The position numbers and the translations under genes were made by a program. A stretch of DNA of 64,000 nt from the NCBI RefSeq assembly GCF_000276665.1, contig NW_004955425.1, positions 21,308,670 through 21,372,669 on the forward strand. Reading direction: 5' to 3'. Below the pieces are notes generated by a model. That model was not told the DNA's origin, did no database searches, and worked only from the letters and a program-made list of their open reading frames with translations. This stretch comes from Chinchilla lanigera (lineage: Eukaryota; Chordata; Mammalia; Rodentia; Chinchillidae). How positions within the stretch are numbered: position 1 is the first letter of the stretch; every line of letters starts with the position of its first letter. Positions 32,910 through 44,035 of the stretch are shown piece after piece.

Positions 32910-33065
32910 ACCTTAATCACGGTATTTAGGTTCTTTATACCTCAGTTACCTCATCCATTAAGTATGGGAGCTAGTAGTTCTTGTTTCCTGGGCAGTTGTG
33001 AAAATTAACTGATGTAATGCATGAAAAGTGCCAGTAATTATAAATGTCCAATAAATATTGGACAT
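32910..33065 (+). mobile_element. MIR SINE
   Basis: 'GGTGACCTTAATCACGG', 'TATACCTCAGTTACCTCATC' followed by CATTAAG, 'TGAAAATTAACTGATGTAAT' and 'CCAATAAATATTGG' in MIR order. Confidence 0.75.
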
Positions 33066-33254
33066 TGTCATGAACAGTATAAAAGTGTCAGGCATTATTT
33101 GAAATTTCTTTAATTAATTCCAGGAAAAATCACTCTCTCTGTAACTTGTCTCCCAATGACATTCACATGCACATCACAACATTTTCTAAGGAAATTTTTG
33201 AAGCGCAGTTAACTGGAAAAGCTCCAAACCTAAATTTTCAAGCTAAGTTTTTAC

Positions 33255-33360
33255 CTAATCAGTCATATCGGTGGATTTATTGATGTGTGGGACTAGACCT
33301 GTGATGGCTCAGACACTAAATTCCTTGTCCTCCACCTGGAATGCCGTTGTCTTTCAGCCG
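33255..33360 (+). mobile_element. Possible L2/CR1-like fragment
   Basis: The short stretch 'GTCCTCCACCTGGAATGCCG' resembles the CTGCCTGGAATGCCCTTCC landmark of L2/CR1-type LINEs. Little else is preserved. Confidence 0.3.
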
Positions 33361-33369
33361 CAGGTCTGG

Positions 33370-34690
33370 CTGTGGCCAGAAGAGGGCAGTGTTCACACAA
33401 GCTGTTGCAGCTCGAAGCTCCCCAACCTTCCATTGCCAATAGTTTTGGGGATTTCTCCCCATTTTCATCACTTGCCTCTAGAAAGATGGACGCGATATTT
33501 CAAAACCCTGGTTATGCTCACTGCACTGAGATTCTGTGATCCCTTCCGCTGACAAACACCGCCTCGCATGTTAACGCTGGCCAGGTTAAAGTGGGCACGG
33601 GGAGACAGGGAAGGGAGGAGCCGCACAAAGGCCACCCGCAGGTGGGCATCAGCCTGGCAACGGCCCACAGAGGCGGATCCACCCCGGCTGAGAACATGGG
33701 TCTCCCCACATCTGCTAGCACAGCCTCCTCCTCAACGGACCCTCCTTTCCTGAGTCACTTCGCACCCCGCAGCCTCTGCAAACCGCTCCACCCCAACTTC
33801 GCCCACACCGTCACGGTTCCAGAGCTCAGTCCCACATCTAAGGGATTCTTAACTGTGGAGGGGGGTGCCATGCCTTTCAGAGCGTCACACACGAAGTTTT
33901 CTAACAACACTCACGCTCAGGCCTCGCTCCAGATGTCCCCAGTCAGGTGCCAGGGCAGGCGACAGTTTGAAGAAGCTCCCAGGAGCGTCTGCCAGGCCCC
34001 CCACCCCTGGAACCGCTGGTGGAGTCACTGCAGACTCAGGGAAGCAGGCAGCAGAAGAGTGCCCAGGAGGGACGGGACTCCACGGCCACTGCTCCTCACG
34101 AACCCTCCTCTCCCCCGGGACCTGAAGCCTGTGTGCTCGCAGTAAGCAACCGCTGAGGTCCAGCTGCTCTCCTGCCCTCCTCGGTATCATTCCCGGTTCA
34201 CAGGCGCACTCCCTGTCCCAGCTGCCCAACAGCGCTGAGCCTGGCTCTTGTCCACGCGACTGGGGCCCAGTGTCCTGCCTCCCGGGGGGCTGCCCCCTCC
34301 CACTGTCCCTTCCTCATTGCCTCCTTCCCAGAGCCCATGCTTTGCCTCCAAAGTTTCCCTCTTTCCCATTCCTCCATCCAAGAATCCCCAGTCTTACCTG
34401 TTCCCCCTGTTTCTGATGACCCTTCCCTGCCTCCCTCACCCCTGTCCTGCTGCGGGGTTGGACTGTGTCCCGGCTTCCCAGGGCATGGACTGACCCCTCT
34501 CATGCTGTTGCCTCTCTGCCAGACTTTCTTCCCACCTCCTAACCTGATGCCCTCTCTGCCTGACTTAAATCCTTTCCACCAGGGACCACCCACGGACAGT
34601 GTATCACACAGGCCCCTCCACACCCTTCCTGCCTCCGTCCTATCCTCTCCAGCAACATGTACCACAAGCCTCTGAAAGAAATGCTTGGCT
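33370..34690. other. GC-richer, CpG-containing block; no gene proven
   Basis: 33530-34300 is clearly richer in G+C and CpG than most of the window, and 34260-34680 is strongly pyrimidine-rich on plus. Overlapping open frames exist on both strands (184 aa at 33591-34145 plus, 155 aa at 34198-34665 minus). That is expected from high GC, and neither shows a domain. It could be a decayed CpG island or regulatory region. No TATA or exon structure is defended. Confidence 0.3.
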
Positions 34691-35000
34691 TCTACTTGAC
34701 ATTTCTTTCCTTATTTTGCTTCCTAAAATGAATTCCCATCCATCCTACAAAACCCAGCTCAGGCACCACCTCCCCTGAAGAGCCTTTCCTGAAACCCCGG
34801 ATGGATGTCATCTCCCTCTCTTCTGTGACCACCCTGACCTCGTCTCAGCTTCCCGCTGCTGTTTCCTCCCATCCTACAACCTGGGAGTCACCAACGGCTC
34901 TTTCTCCTCATCGTTTATTCATTCACATGCTCTTTCACCCTAAGCTTGAGATTCGTGAGGACATTCTTTGGGAGCTGTTCCTCTCACACTCATAGGGCCT
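34690..35000 (+). mobile_element. L2 LINE, 3' end
   Basis: 'AAAACCCAGCTCAGGCACCA' followed by CCTCCCCTGAAGAGCCTTTC and 'AGCTTGAGATTCGTGAGGAC' match L2 3' landmarks. Confidence 0.6.
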
Positions 35001-35395
35001 TGCTCGGTGACCATGGGACAGAATTGGGGCTGAGCTATTCTCCCCACTTGGCATCACCCATACACTCCTTTAAAACAAATCTAAGCTGTTACAGCGTTTC
35101 TACTGCCACTCGCCCCTCCACCCACTAAAATCTGTTTTCTTCCCATACTTCTGACCTTTTAAAGAAGCAAATGATGCAATTGTGTCTGAAGTCCGCCGTT
35201 CACTCCCCACCTCCACCAGTCTTCTGATTGCTGGCGCTCTGACTTCTTCCACTTTCTTCCCTGTTCTTCTTCCCTTAGTTTCCATCAAGGATAGTGATAA
35301 TTTCTGTTGCTTCCATTCCACCTTCTCAGAAGAGCACCGCAGTTTCCTTCTGGGAGCCAACCCCTGCTGTTCTCGGCCCATGTAGTTTAAATATT
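35001..35395. other. Pyrimidine-rich sequence, possibly ancient LINE
   Basis: T/C-rich with a CATACACTCCTTTAAAAC stretch. It may continue the old CR1/L2-type material, without firm landmarks. Confidence 0.25.
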
Positions 35396-35985
35396 GCGTA
35401 CTCTGCTTATGGCTTGAGAGAGGAGTGCTGACTTGGTTTAAGCATCAGAGCGTAACAATCCCCTGGCCACAGAGATTGGCTTAGAGGTGGGCAAGCAATG
35501 GCCGTGACACCAGAGCTGGTTAGTCCTCCACGGAGACCTGCACTGGAACTGTGTGGAGGGAAATTGTGCTTTTTTGCTAGAGAAAATAGAGTGGAGCTCC
35601 TGACAACTATTTCATTATTATAAGGAAAAAATTCCTGAGCCAACATGGGAAAGCAGAATAAAGTGAGCAGAGCAAAAATAGTCAACATCTTTAAGCTCCT
35701 AAATGTTTCTGAGCTTGGGCTACACTGGATTTACCAGTCAAGTGAAGCAATATATTTATGTTTTTATTATACCAGTTTGAGTTGCACTTCCCATTACTTG
35801 TAAAAAAAAAACCCTAATTATAGTTATTATGATCTGCTCAGTCTCCCCCGACACTTCCCTGCTCCTTCCGTGCTTTATTGTTGTTATCCTCCTGTCCCAG
35901 ACATGCATTCTGTTGATAGTACTAAAAATTTCTACTGTAAGATGCTTTATAGTTGAAACTTGCCCATCTAGAGCTCTCATCAATT
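35396..35985. other. Unassigned; possible ancient repeat at 35450-35650
   Basis: 'CCCCTGGCCACAGAGATTGG', then GAGGTGGGCAAGCAATGGCC and 'ATTCCTGAGCCAACATGGGA' follow a common old mammalian repeat pattern I cannot name. The rest is AT-rich with an A9 run near 35803. Confidence 0.3.
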
Positions 35986-36274
35986 GTTACACACCCTTCT
36001 TCACTGAACACAACCAATTCTGTAGCTTTGATTCTCATTTTGATAAAATGATACAAATTCTCACCTCCAATTCCACTGTTATTAGGATCCCCTTAGTATC
36101 TCTGGCTTATCCAAAATCAAGCCCTTCTTTCCCAACTCTTCTTTTTCCAAATCAGTCACCCTTTTTTATGCTACTCTAATTTTTTTTATTTTATAGAGAA
36201 TTAAGGTATTCACATTTTCCAGTTTCCCCTAGCTTGAAGCACTGGAATTATCCTTAATTAGTCCTTCTTTCTTG
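35986..36274 (+). mobile_element. Ancient CR1/L2-like LINE, part 1
   Basis: Weak match to the old LINE order ('TTCCAGTTTCCCCTAGCTTG' ... AATTATCCTTAATTAGTCC before the LTR). It appears to continue beyond the LTR at 36783, so the LTR landed inside it. Confidence 0.4.
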
Positions 36275-36787
36275 CTGTTTGTATCAGTCAGGGTTTTACT
36301 AGAGAAACAGATATAACACAAGATGTACAAATGTATAAGAAATTACAAGATTGGTTTACAACGGGCGAAGAGTTGGATGAGGAAGCGTGTAGAGGGTGTT
36401 TGCCCACTGAAGACCGAAGGATCCAGTCCAGGATCTGGAGTTCACTGCAGCATTCTGTGCAAGTCCATATCAGGAGGCCGATCGGTGTGCAACAGAAGGC
36501 TGATGAGTCTACACTGGAAGGCTGAAGGATACAAAGCAGAAGCCGAAGAGTCTGCGCTAGAAGCCAAGAGATGACTTCCAAGGTGAAAGTGAAGACTGGA
36601 GCTCCTCCGAAGAAGGGAGGTCCCTCTGTCCTTCCACGTTTGCCTTTTATATCATCTAGGTCATGATCCACCCTAGGGTGGCTCTTCTACACCCTTGGGT
36701 ATAGAATTGCTAAGCCAATTGCTGAGTCAAGTTAGTTAAGCTTCTAAACTTCTCAAATTGACACAATCAATCAACCACTACACTGTT
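36275..36787 (-). mobile_element. Solo ERVL-type LTR with 5-bp TSD
   Basis: LTR body 36280-36782 (503 bp), minus strand: begins TGTAGTGGTTGATTG and ends CTGTTTCTCTAGTAAAACCC then TGACTGATACA. Exact 5-bp duplication CTGTT at 36275-36279 and 36783-36787, as expected for class III ERVL/MaLR elements. On minus, a TATA-like GATATAAAAGG lies near 36640. The end resembles mammalian MLT2/MT2-type LTRs, and the start resembles the two larger LTRs at 40.5 and 49.5 kb. Confidence 0.85.
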
Positions 36788-37300
36788 TTACATTCTGTAC
36801 CTTCTCCTGCCAACTCTTCTTGACTTAATCTCTAAAATGCCTTTTCTTAAATGGCGTACACACTTTAAATAAAATAAAATAAAATAAAATAAAATAAAAT
36901 AAAATAAAATGCCTTCTCTCTCTTCACCTGTGTTCATCCCTTCCACCATTACCTCCTGGCTTGAGGTCTTACCTACCATTATCTGGATTCTAGCGTGTTC
37001 TCAGCCAGCTTCTGTCCTCTGAAGCCCTACAGGGAAAGTTTTCCCATAAGAACCTCTCAGACTCTGCTGTAGAATCTCTGCATAGTAAACTCCTCATGAA
37101 TTACAAAAGGGAAACTCCCCTGCATGACATTTATGTCCTCAGGGATCTGGCACAATCCATTTCTTCCCTACCTTCTCAGCTCCAGGGGCTTCTCTCTCCA
37201 GGTGGATCCCTTTCCCTTCTCTTGTGTCCTATCTGTGGAGCTCTAGCACCTAGAACACTCTCCCATCTACACTTAAATTCTATCCACTTGTAACCTAGTC
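36785..37300 (+). mobile_element. Ancient CR1/L2-like LINE, part 2
   Basis: 'CATTACCTCCTGGCTTGAGG', 'TTCTGTCCTCTGAAGCCC', 'CAGGGATCTGGCACAATCC' and 'TTCTCAGCTCCAGGGGCTTC' follow in order the same old LINE seen near 8.2 and 22.9 kb. Interrupted by the (AAAAT)n tract. Confidence 0.45.
36866..36910 (+). repeat. (AAAAT)9 microsatellite
   Basis: Nine near-perfect AAAAT units; likely expanded from an A-rich site. Confidence 0.95.
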
Positions 37301-37719
37301 TAGCTCATCTTCTTGCCTCTTGTGGCAAGACCGACCAATGGAGTACATGGCCCAGAGTTACAGCACACTGAGCTGATCCAATCATCACACTCCAAGAGCT
37401 CTGATTAACAGATCAGTGCCCCTCAAAGTGCATACTCTGCAGGTGAGCTGTAGCCCTTGGCCTGGTCAGGCCACCTGTGACATGCACCTTGAGTGCATAT
37501 GCCTCTGGCCCACAACTTGTAGGGAAAGCAGATATGTGAAAGGCAGGAGAGAGTTCTAAATGACTTCTCCGGCTGGAACAAGACCAAAACCACAACAGAA
37601 CGGCCAACTAAAAGGTTAGCAAAGACTAAACACTAAGGTGCAAAGTGTGAATCCAAAGATGGGGAAGCAAAAAATTAGGGAGTGACTCAGCTTTCAGTAG
37701 CTTGGATGAACTTCAGGCT
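37301..37719. other. Unassigned sequence
   Basis: No named repeat or defendable frame. Confidence 0.35.
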
Positions 37720-38160
37720 GTGTCTTAGATACCTTCTCAGTGCTGGGATGAAATACCTGACACCTGCAAGTTAAACAAGGTCAGGTTCATTTTGGCTCAC
37801 AGTTGAGAGAGACTTCAGTCCATAGCTGGCTCTGACGTAGGGCAGCGTGCAGGGCAGAGGGGCATGGGAGAAGAGGAACAGTCCATAGCAGTGCAGGCAG
37901 GAAGCAGCAAGCCTGCCTTCTTTCTATTTTTATTCCATCCAGGCTACAAGCCTACTGGTTGGTGCCACCCCCCTCCCCCCAGAGTGGGTCTTTTCATTAA
38001 ATTCATTATCCACACCCAGAATATGCTAAACCCACCAGTGGACCAGTCCAGTGTCACTGACTCCTGATCCAGTCACCTCCCAAAAGCCTCACCTATGAGC
38101 ACATGAGGCTTTGGAGTGACATCTAGGTGTGATCCATAATAGGTTCCATCTGAGCCAGCA
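37720..38160 (-). mobile_element. MaLR-type LTR
   Basis: Read on minus, it holds GAGCCAAAATGAACCTGACC, preceded by a CTCCCCTCTGCCCTGCACG region, and ends with 'CAGGTATTTCATCCCAGCAC'. This is the reverse of the structure at 31.96 and 46.57 kb. A C-rich run lies at 37967-37980. Edges approximate. Confidence 0.6.
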
Positions 38161-39190
38161 GAGGGTCCAAGCTGCCAGGAGACTGATTTCATAGTAGGCT
38201 TCATGAATAGACATATAGCATGTAGAGCAAAGGAAGGGCTTTCCCTGCTGCCCATCCACACTAGTCAGGGATGGGGGCCTGATTTGGACAAACTGGAGCA
38301 AGCCCTGAGGAGGGTCACTTCCATGCCATAGGATGGTGGAGGGTCATGAACTCTCCCTGGACAACTGTCCCAACTCAGTTGGAACCAAGACAGCTGAAGC
38401 ACAGTTAAAACACTGGGTTAAAGAAAGCAGCGACATGAAAGCCCTCTTCGAACACATGAAGGACTGTCCCATTTTTTGAAGAGACTTGATCCTGCTGTGT
38501 AGCTAAGGAAAACAGAAAAAATAGGGTACATTTTAGCTTGGGAACAAGAAAAAAATGTGAATGCAAATACATTCATTACATCTGTGCAGTGTGATTATAG
38601 GGGAATTTTTGTATTTCTCCTTTATTTTTTACTATGTACTTTCTTGCTTCTGACTTACAGAAGTAAGTGCTTCATACTGGAGTAGACTTCAGTTGTGCGA
38701 AATTGCTCAGAGCCCTTTGCCCCTTCTGGTCTTGGTCCCTTAATTTTGCTTGGGGACAACCTCGTACAGACGCTCACAGTGGTCCCAAGGGCCTGGTCTA
38801 TCAGTCAGCTCCATCCTCAGCCACCGTGATGAGTTCGAGGATCTCACTGACTCAAGCTGGGCTACTGAACATTGCAGAGACGAGTAAGAAAGAGCCTTGT
38901 CCTCTGCCTGGGCTGTGGAGCACATGGGAACTTAGAGCTGTCAGTCTGCAAGGGGACAGCCTGCCTCAAGTGAGGCCACGCCCAAGGGAGTGCAGTCCAG
39001 AGGCAGAGGGTGGACGGGGTGCTGTGAGCCTCTGCACCCAGGCTTGCCTGAAGCATATCTGTTTGGCCACTCAATTACCTAGTTCATGCAACCAAGTTTG
39101 TTTCATAAGCAAGGTAGTCCTGATTGTTACTGACTGATAGATTTTGTCTGTCACCTGACTTAATGCCTGAGAATGACCACAGACAGTTAA
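38161..39190. other. Unassigned sequence
   Basis: The 156-aa frame at 38667-39137 overlaps three antisense frames and has no domain. No named repeat. Confidence 0.35.
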
Positions 39191-39296
39191 GAAAGGTCAT
39201 GAGGGCTGGGGATATAGCTCAGTGGTGCAGCGCCTGCCTAGGAAGTGCAAGGTCCTGAGTTTGATTCTCGGTACCAAAAAAAAAGAGGTCGTGAAA
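39191..39296 (+). mobile_element. ID-type SINE
   Basis: Body about 39203-39284: GGGCTGGGGATATAGCTCAG, B box in GGTCCTGAGTTTGATTCTCG, TACC and an A9 tail. Probable TSD: GAAAGGTCATGA before and AGAGGTCGTGA after. Confidence 0.88.
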
Positions 39297-40510
39297 TGCC
39301 TGGCCGGTTAAGGATTCTATGAGCAACTTGGAAGGAAAGGGCCCTAGACGCCTTTCAGACTGTGCAAGCCTGTTCTGAGTTCCTCAGTGAAGGCTTCTTT
39401 TCACCTTTGGGCTTCGCTGTTACCTTCCCACACCCTCTGCTTCAGGACTCCCTACATGCTGGCCTGTGCCAGCTTCTGCAGCCATTCCTTGCCCCCCCCC
39501 ATCACACTGAGACCTCAAGTGAACATGAATTGTGAACTTTGTTTCTTAGCTCAGCTAGTGTTTATGGAATGAAAGAAAAAGATGGAAAGAGAAAGAAAAG
39601 AAGAAGAGGGCAAGAAGAGGAAGGCAGGAAATGTATTTTTCATCAAGAAATGTAGTTTTCATAAGAACTTAGGCCCTGAATAGTGAAGGTCCATCCAGTT
39701 TCCTCGTACTCTTTGCTGTCATGCATCACTGTGGTGTTCGCAACTTTTCAAAGTCAAAATGCTGCTCAGTGTTGTTTTCATTGTTGTTTTAAAATGAAAA
39801 TCTGTGGACGACAGTACTATTTGGCAACAGTGGCATGTATTGCAAGGTTTCATTGTGAAGTTTGCTGACTTCTTCTTTTCACCCCTGTACTTTTCTAGAG
39901 ATTTTATTAGTTTTCTTAATAAACCTATCAGAACACTCAGGTACTTGGGTCATAATGTGTACAGGGGATAATAGCAGAGAATCCTCCCAAAAGTATTCGG
40001 ACAAGTGATCCAGATACAGGAGAATTCTCCCTTGCAAGTCACAGAACCAAATCACTGGCCTTGGAGAAGCCTTCTCTGTTTTCTTTCTCAGAGACTTGAC
40101 CAGTAACGAAAACAAAGACCTCCACCCTAAAAGCTTCTGCCTTGGGTTGTCTGGATGGTGCTTCTGTCTAGACATTCCTTAAAAAGTTAGGACGGCCCTG
40201 AGTGTAATTGCAACAGGTCCAGCTGGACTCAATTTTCCTTAAAGGGTTTCTGCATTGCAGCACATTTAAAATAGTAGCCCATGCCTCAGGGATGAGATGT
40301 CTAAGGGAATGATGCTGTTTGGCATGCATCCAAGCACACATATTGAAATTTTGCTGAGAACCCTCTGTACCACAGCTGCAGGAGAAGATGCCAGGATGTT
40401 TGGCACTGTCCAGCCCTGTAGGAGGTCAGACTATACATGGAGTAAGGGTTCACATGCATACCCGGACACCTTCCTTCCAGCTCAGACCTGATAGCAGGTT
40501 TCTTAACTCT
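39297..40510. other. Unassigned sequence
   Basis: Purine-rich tract at 39565-39630 and a C-run near 39493. The minus frame at 39879-40175 (98 aa) shows no domain. Confidence 0.35.
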
Positions 40511-40511
40511 G

Positions 40512-41317
40512 GCCATGTTGTAGTCAAGGGAAACAATACAGGACACACAATTCGTAGGATTTTTTTATAATAGTCACCCAAAGAGTCATATACAAAGAGA
40601 GTGCAGGAGATCTGTCCATACACTAAAGACCCAAAGAATCCAGCGGAGGGCCTGGATCCCACAGCAATGACCTGCATGAGTCCAACTGAAAACCTAGAGC
40701 CCATGACAATGCCCCATGCAGGTCTATTTCATGGATTTGTGCTGCGAAGGCTGAAAGGTCAGTGGTGGAAGCTAGAAATTCTGCACCAGCAGGATGAAGG
40801 TCTGTGCTAGCAGGCTGAGGGATCTGCACTGGAGCCAGGAAGCAAAACTCAAAGTAAGGACCAGAGCTCCCTGGAAAAGTACCACAGCCATCCTCAGCAA
40901 CAGCAAGGTCCTGAGCTCCTCTGATGATAACACCTGAGTCCATACCAGGAATGCCAGCATGGCGAGCTTCTCCAGGAGACTGAACAGTGCACCATCTTCC
41001 CCTTTGGAGCCAGGAAGTGATGCTCAGAATAAGGACCAGCGCTCTCCCAAAGTGAACTGTAGCCATTCTCAGTGACAACAATGTCCTAAGCTCCTTTGAC
41101 AATGAGAACAGCCAAGTTCATACCAGGAAAGCTCGGCAAGCTCCTCAGGAGAACCAACAGCTCCCTAACATCACCTCTTCTTCTTCTTTTTCTTCTTCTC
41201 CAGTCCTTTTTATTTAGTTGGCAACAACCCCAGGTGGGCCTCCACACTCAGCACCATGCTGGTTCAGTTTAGCTGGGTGTTACAGCTTGACCACCTGTTG
41301 TCAATCCACCACAGCCA
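40512..41317 (-). mobile_element. Solo ERVL-like LTR carrying an internal tandem repeat
   Basis: LTR body about 40516-41313 (798 bp), minus strand: begins TGTGGTGGATTGACAACAGG and ends near ACTACAACA. Flanks GCCA(T) on both sides suggest a short TSD, sharing one base with the LTR end. Two diverged copies of an internal unit of about 175 bp start at about 40922 and 41098 (both containing CATACCAGGA, 178 bp apart). A (TTC)n tract is at 41177-41207. The frame of 159 codons at 40623-41102 runs through this repeat and is not a gene. Same family as 49470-50339, opposite orientation. Confidence 0.8.
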
Positions 41318-41915
41318 TGTGTTTCTTCACCTGAGGAGATGAAGAAAGAGTGATGCCTGAGACACACCTCAGACAATTCAGTGAGAGATCTCTGGGTGGG
41401 ATTCAGGGATTAATATTTTTAATTGCTCTCCATATACAAATATAAGATGCCATCAGATTCGAGAAACTTCGCCTAGTTTCTAATTCTCTTTAAAGACACA
41501 GGTTGGTTTGCTTGCCTTTATTTCCCCAACCAGAAGGAATAAATGCTTTTGATTATTCTATAAGTTCTAGTGCTTCCATCAAAGCAGCACACAGGAAACT
41601 TCAGACCAAGTTCTCTTTCCAGAAAATACAGCAGGAGGAGCATGTGGCAAGAGGGTCACCAATCCACAGCTCCTGCCCACACTGACACTATAGAATTCCT
41701 TCCTCTATAGAAAGGCCAGAGCCCATCAGCTGAGCCTTGGAGATAAAACAGAGCTTAAAAGCCATGGTCACTCCAAACAAGCTGGACACTTGGATTAACC
41801 ACCTATTTCTTGGCAGCCACTGGGGTCACCTCAAAATACTTCTGTTCATAAACTTGGGCCCAAACTATTATCTGGACCCAAAAGAAAAGTTCACTTCACT
41901 TCACAAAACTGGAAT
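41318..41915. other. Unassigned sequence
   Basis: No named repeat or domain. 41503-41685 is a chance frame. Confidence 0.35.
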
Positions 41916-41975
41916 CTTTGTGGCTACGGGTGTAGCCCTGTGTTTCATCCCCAGCACTGCAAAAACAAAGAAAGA
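41916..41975 (+). mobile_element. ID-like SINE fragment
   Basis: 'GTGGCTACGGGTGTAGCCCT' followed by GTGTTTCATCCCCAGCACTG and CAAAAACAAAGAAAG resembles the right part of an ID-type SINE (B box plus A-rich tail). Only a fragment. Confidence 0.5.
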
Positions 41976-42965
41976 ATCTGAAATCCTCAGGAAGCAACAG
42001 GAGCTGACCTAGATTTCCTCCTCCTTGGCCTCCATCTTTTGACTGTGCAGGTGCAGAGCCCCGCCTCGCAAGGCAAGCTGGACCATCGCCTCCCAGCATG
42101 GACATTCTCAGGCTCTGACACTGCCTCCTGGCCGAGCAATGAGGCTCAGTCTTGATTAAAGTTGTCTTTTATTTCCCTTTGTTGGAGTGAACCCATTCAG
42201 CCAGCGCTAATCTGCTTGTCCAAAGGACTCTGACCTCATCGCCAGTGCTTGCAGCAGCCAAAGCCTCTAATGCCCTGACCTGTCTCTGTAATTGTTCTGA
42301 CCAATATATCTACCTCGTCTCACTCACAGTTCAGGCCAGGCCAGGCTTCAAGCTCTCCCTCAGAATGTGATTAATCAACAGCATCAGAGCAGGGAAGGCA
42401 CAGACTGGAAACTTTTTATATGCGAGGGGGAGAAAAAGCCTGACTCTGAGCAAAAGAGATCTAACTTCCAAATCAGTGTTCCTCAAGGTAGTGCAGAATG
42501 CTTTTTCCATAATGTGGCAAGCTTTCTGAAGCTCCAGATGCACTCCAAAATCTTACTCAAGACCTACTGCTTGAGAAAACAAGAAGTGTCTCATTAGTAG
42601 AAAAATCCTATCCTTAGGCCCACTTGGACACTCAATTTCAGAATGATACAGGCCTCCCAGGAGAGACTCTAGCATCGCAGAATCTTCTGTCTGGGTGTCA
42701 AGCTACATTTTCCGAGAAGCAGTGACAGCCAGTACTGTGGTCCCTTGATCCCTCCTGAGCCAGGTACTCTGCACCCATGAGATGAGATCAGCCCATGAGA
42801 TCTTTTGTTCATAGCCCTCCTGCCCTCTATCTCCAGATTATTATTTTAAACATCACTTTAAGAACTGCCCTAGACTCTGCTGCCGACTGATCCCACCATT
42901 CTCCTTCCTTCATCGGACCTTCCTCGGGATGTGAAATGACTGCAGACATCAGCCTCCTCAGCGGT
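41976..42965. other. Unassigned sequence
   Basis: No gene or named repeat recognised. Confidence 0.35.
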
Positions 42966-42969
42966 GCAC

Positions 42970-43310
42970 ACAGGCTGTCATTATCTGGGTTACCAATGGA
43001 CGTTCATGTCTCAACCTTGAGCTGTCCCACCCTAGGTGCCAGACAGGGAGATGGGCGTCTTTGGGGAGATCCACGGCACAAGTGGCCAGGGTCCCCCTGG
43101 TGAACTTGTCATACCCGTTGGCACCACATTTCAGAACAAGGAGTATGTGCACAAGGTCTACACGGGGTCAACCCTAAGTTTTCTGGCTGCCAAAATATCC
43201 AGGCCTCCAAGAAGTGGGCTTTCGCCAAGTTTAATGTGGATGATTTTAAGACATGGTGGCTGACAAATGGCTCATCTCAATGACTATGGGGTCAAATACT
43301 TCTACAGATC
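42970..43310 (+). pseudogene. RPL10: Processed pseudogene fragment of ribosomal protein L10
   Basis: Intronless, decayed copy of the middle to C-terminal part of RPL10, the large ribosomal subunit protein uL16. In one frame, 43206-43247 reads SKKWAFAKFNVDDF, matching SKKWGFTKFNADEF of mammalian RPL10. Upstream nucleotides (ATGGGCGTCTTTGGGGAGAT near 43051, 'CATTTCAGAACAAGGAGTA' near 43125) follow the RPL10 order GAFGKPQGTVA ... KLQNKEHV. Downstream, 'GACATGGTGGCTGACAAATG' and 'TATGGGGTCAAATAC' correspond to the EDMVAEK and GVKYIP stretches. Frameshifts and stops split the frame. No 5' end, 3'UTR or A-tail is visible, so it is truncated. The 75-aa frame at 43036-43263 is out of register with the parent for most of its length. 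Confidence 0.85.
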
Positions 43311-43940
43311 ACTGTTAAAACTACAAATTGTGCTTTAGTGAGTGACAAGTTAAGGGCTCAGGGATTTATTTGTCCTCTGTCACTGTGGTGGCCTCTGACT
43401 GTGTCATGACTATGGCAATTACATGCTGTCTCAGAGGGCAGCCTTTTCTGGCCCTTTCCTGCTCACTTTTTCTTGTCTTTTCTGGTCACTTCTGCCATCC
43501 TATGGCTGTTCTGGTTATGACAAGGTGCTGTCCTTGAAGAAGAGGGCCAGCTCAGGAGTTCCACAGGAAAGTACACTCCTTCTGTTGAGAATTCCTCACA
43601 TACTGCTGCTGGGTAAGGCTTAGGGGCACCGGTACCCAAACAGAAGGAAGCTCTGCCCTCTTCTCCCCTCTGAATATTTCATATGGAATATAGATTACTG
43701 AAGACAAAAGGCCAGAAGATGTTTTACACTAAGCTTTTCCATGAAGTCCCTCAACAAACCCTCTACTTTTGCCCCCCAGAACCGCAGTCAAAGAGAGGCC
43801 ATCTCTGGCCACCACAGGCCTAAATTACGGCCTCTAGAGTGCTTTCCATCGTTGGTTTCCAAGCCCTTCTCCAGGGGAACCTTGAGTGGCATCCCCAGGC
43901 TCAGCATTAACTCACTTCAAGCAGGCATTTCAAGTAAAAC
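43311..43940. other. Unassigned sequence
   Basis: T/C-rich patches at 43440-43510. No domain in the short frames. Confidence 0.35.
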
Positions 43941-43942
43941 TC

Positions 43943-44035
43943 TTAAATCAGGGTTTTTAACCTTGCAGCACATCAGAACCACTCTGGGATTTGGCTCACA
44001 TGTGTTTGGAGTCCCAGGTGACTGAATGTGTGGGA
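43943..44035. mobile_element. Possible hAT-Charlie-type MER fragment
   Basis: 'CAGGGTTTTTAACCTTGCAG' followed by CACATCAGAACCACTCTGGG resembles the terminal region of small hAT-derived MER elements (tctcaa-ctt-gctgcacat-agaatcacctggg). Only about 90 bp match. Confidence 0.35.

Noticed and set aside
32325..32920. Longest open frames of the window (191 and 181 codons, minus)
   Set aside because: They pass through the 135-N gap and a tandem duplication; the uninterrupted frame is produced by unknown bases.
33591..34665. 184- and 155-codon frames in the GC-rich block
   Set aside because: Both strands are open as expected from high GC; no domain, no start context or splice pattern I can defend.
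3341..39284. tRNA genes at the ID elements (3341, 10331, 26264, 27657, 39203)
   Set aside because: They carry A and B boxes from tRNA-Ala ancestry, but lack a cloverleaf 3' half, have A-rich tails and target-site duplications, and are SINEs.
40623..41102. 159-codon minus frame sharing an AVAEDGCGTFPGSSG-like peptide with the frame at 49778-49975
   Set aside because: The shared peptide looks like a conserved gene family, but both frames lie in the same LTR family, and the similarity is LTR nucleotide sequence including its internal repeat.
43036..43263. 75-codon plus frame as a small gene
   Set aside because: Most of it is out of register with RPL10, whose decayed retrocopy explains the DNA.
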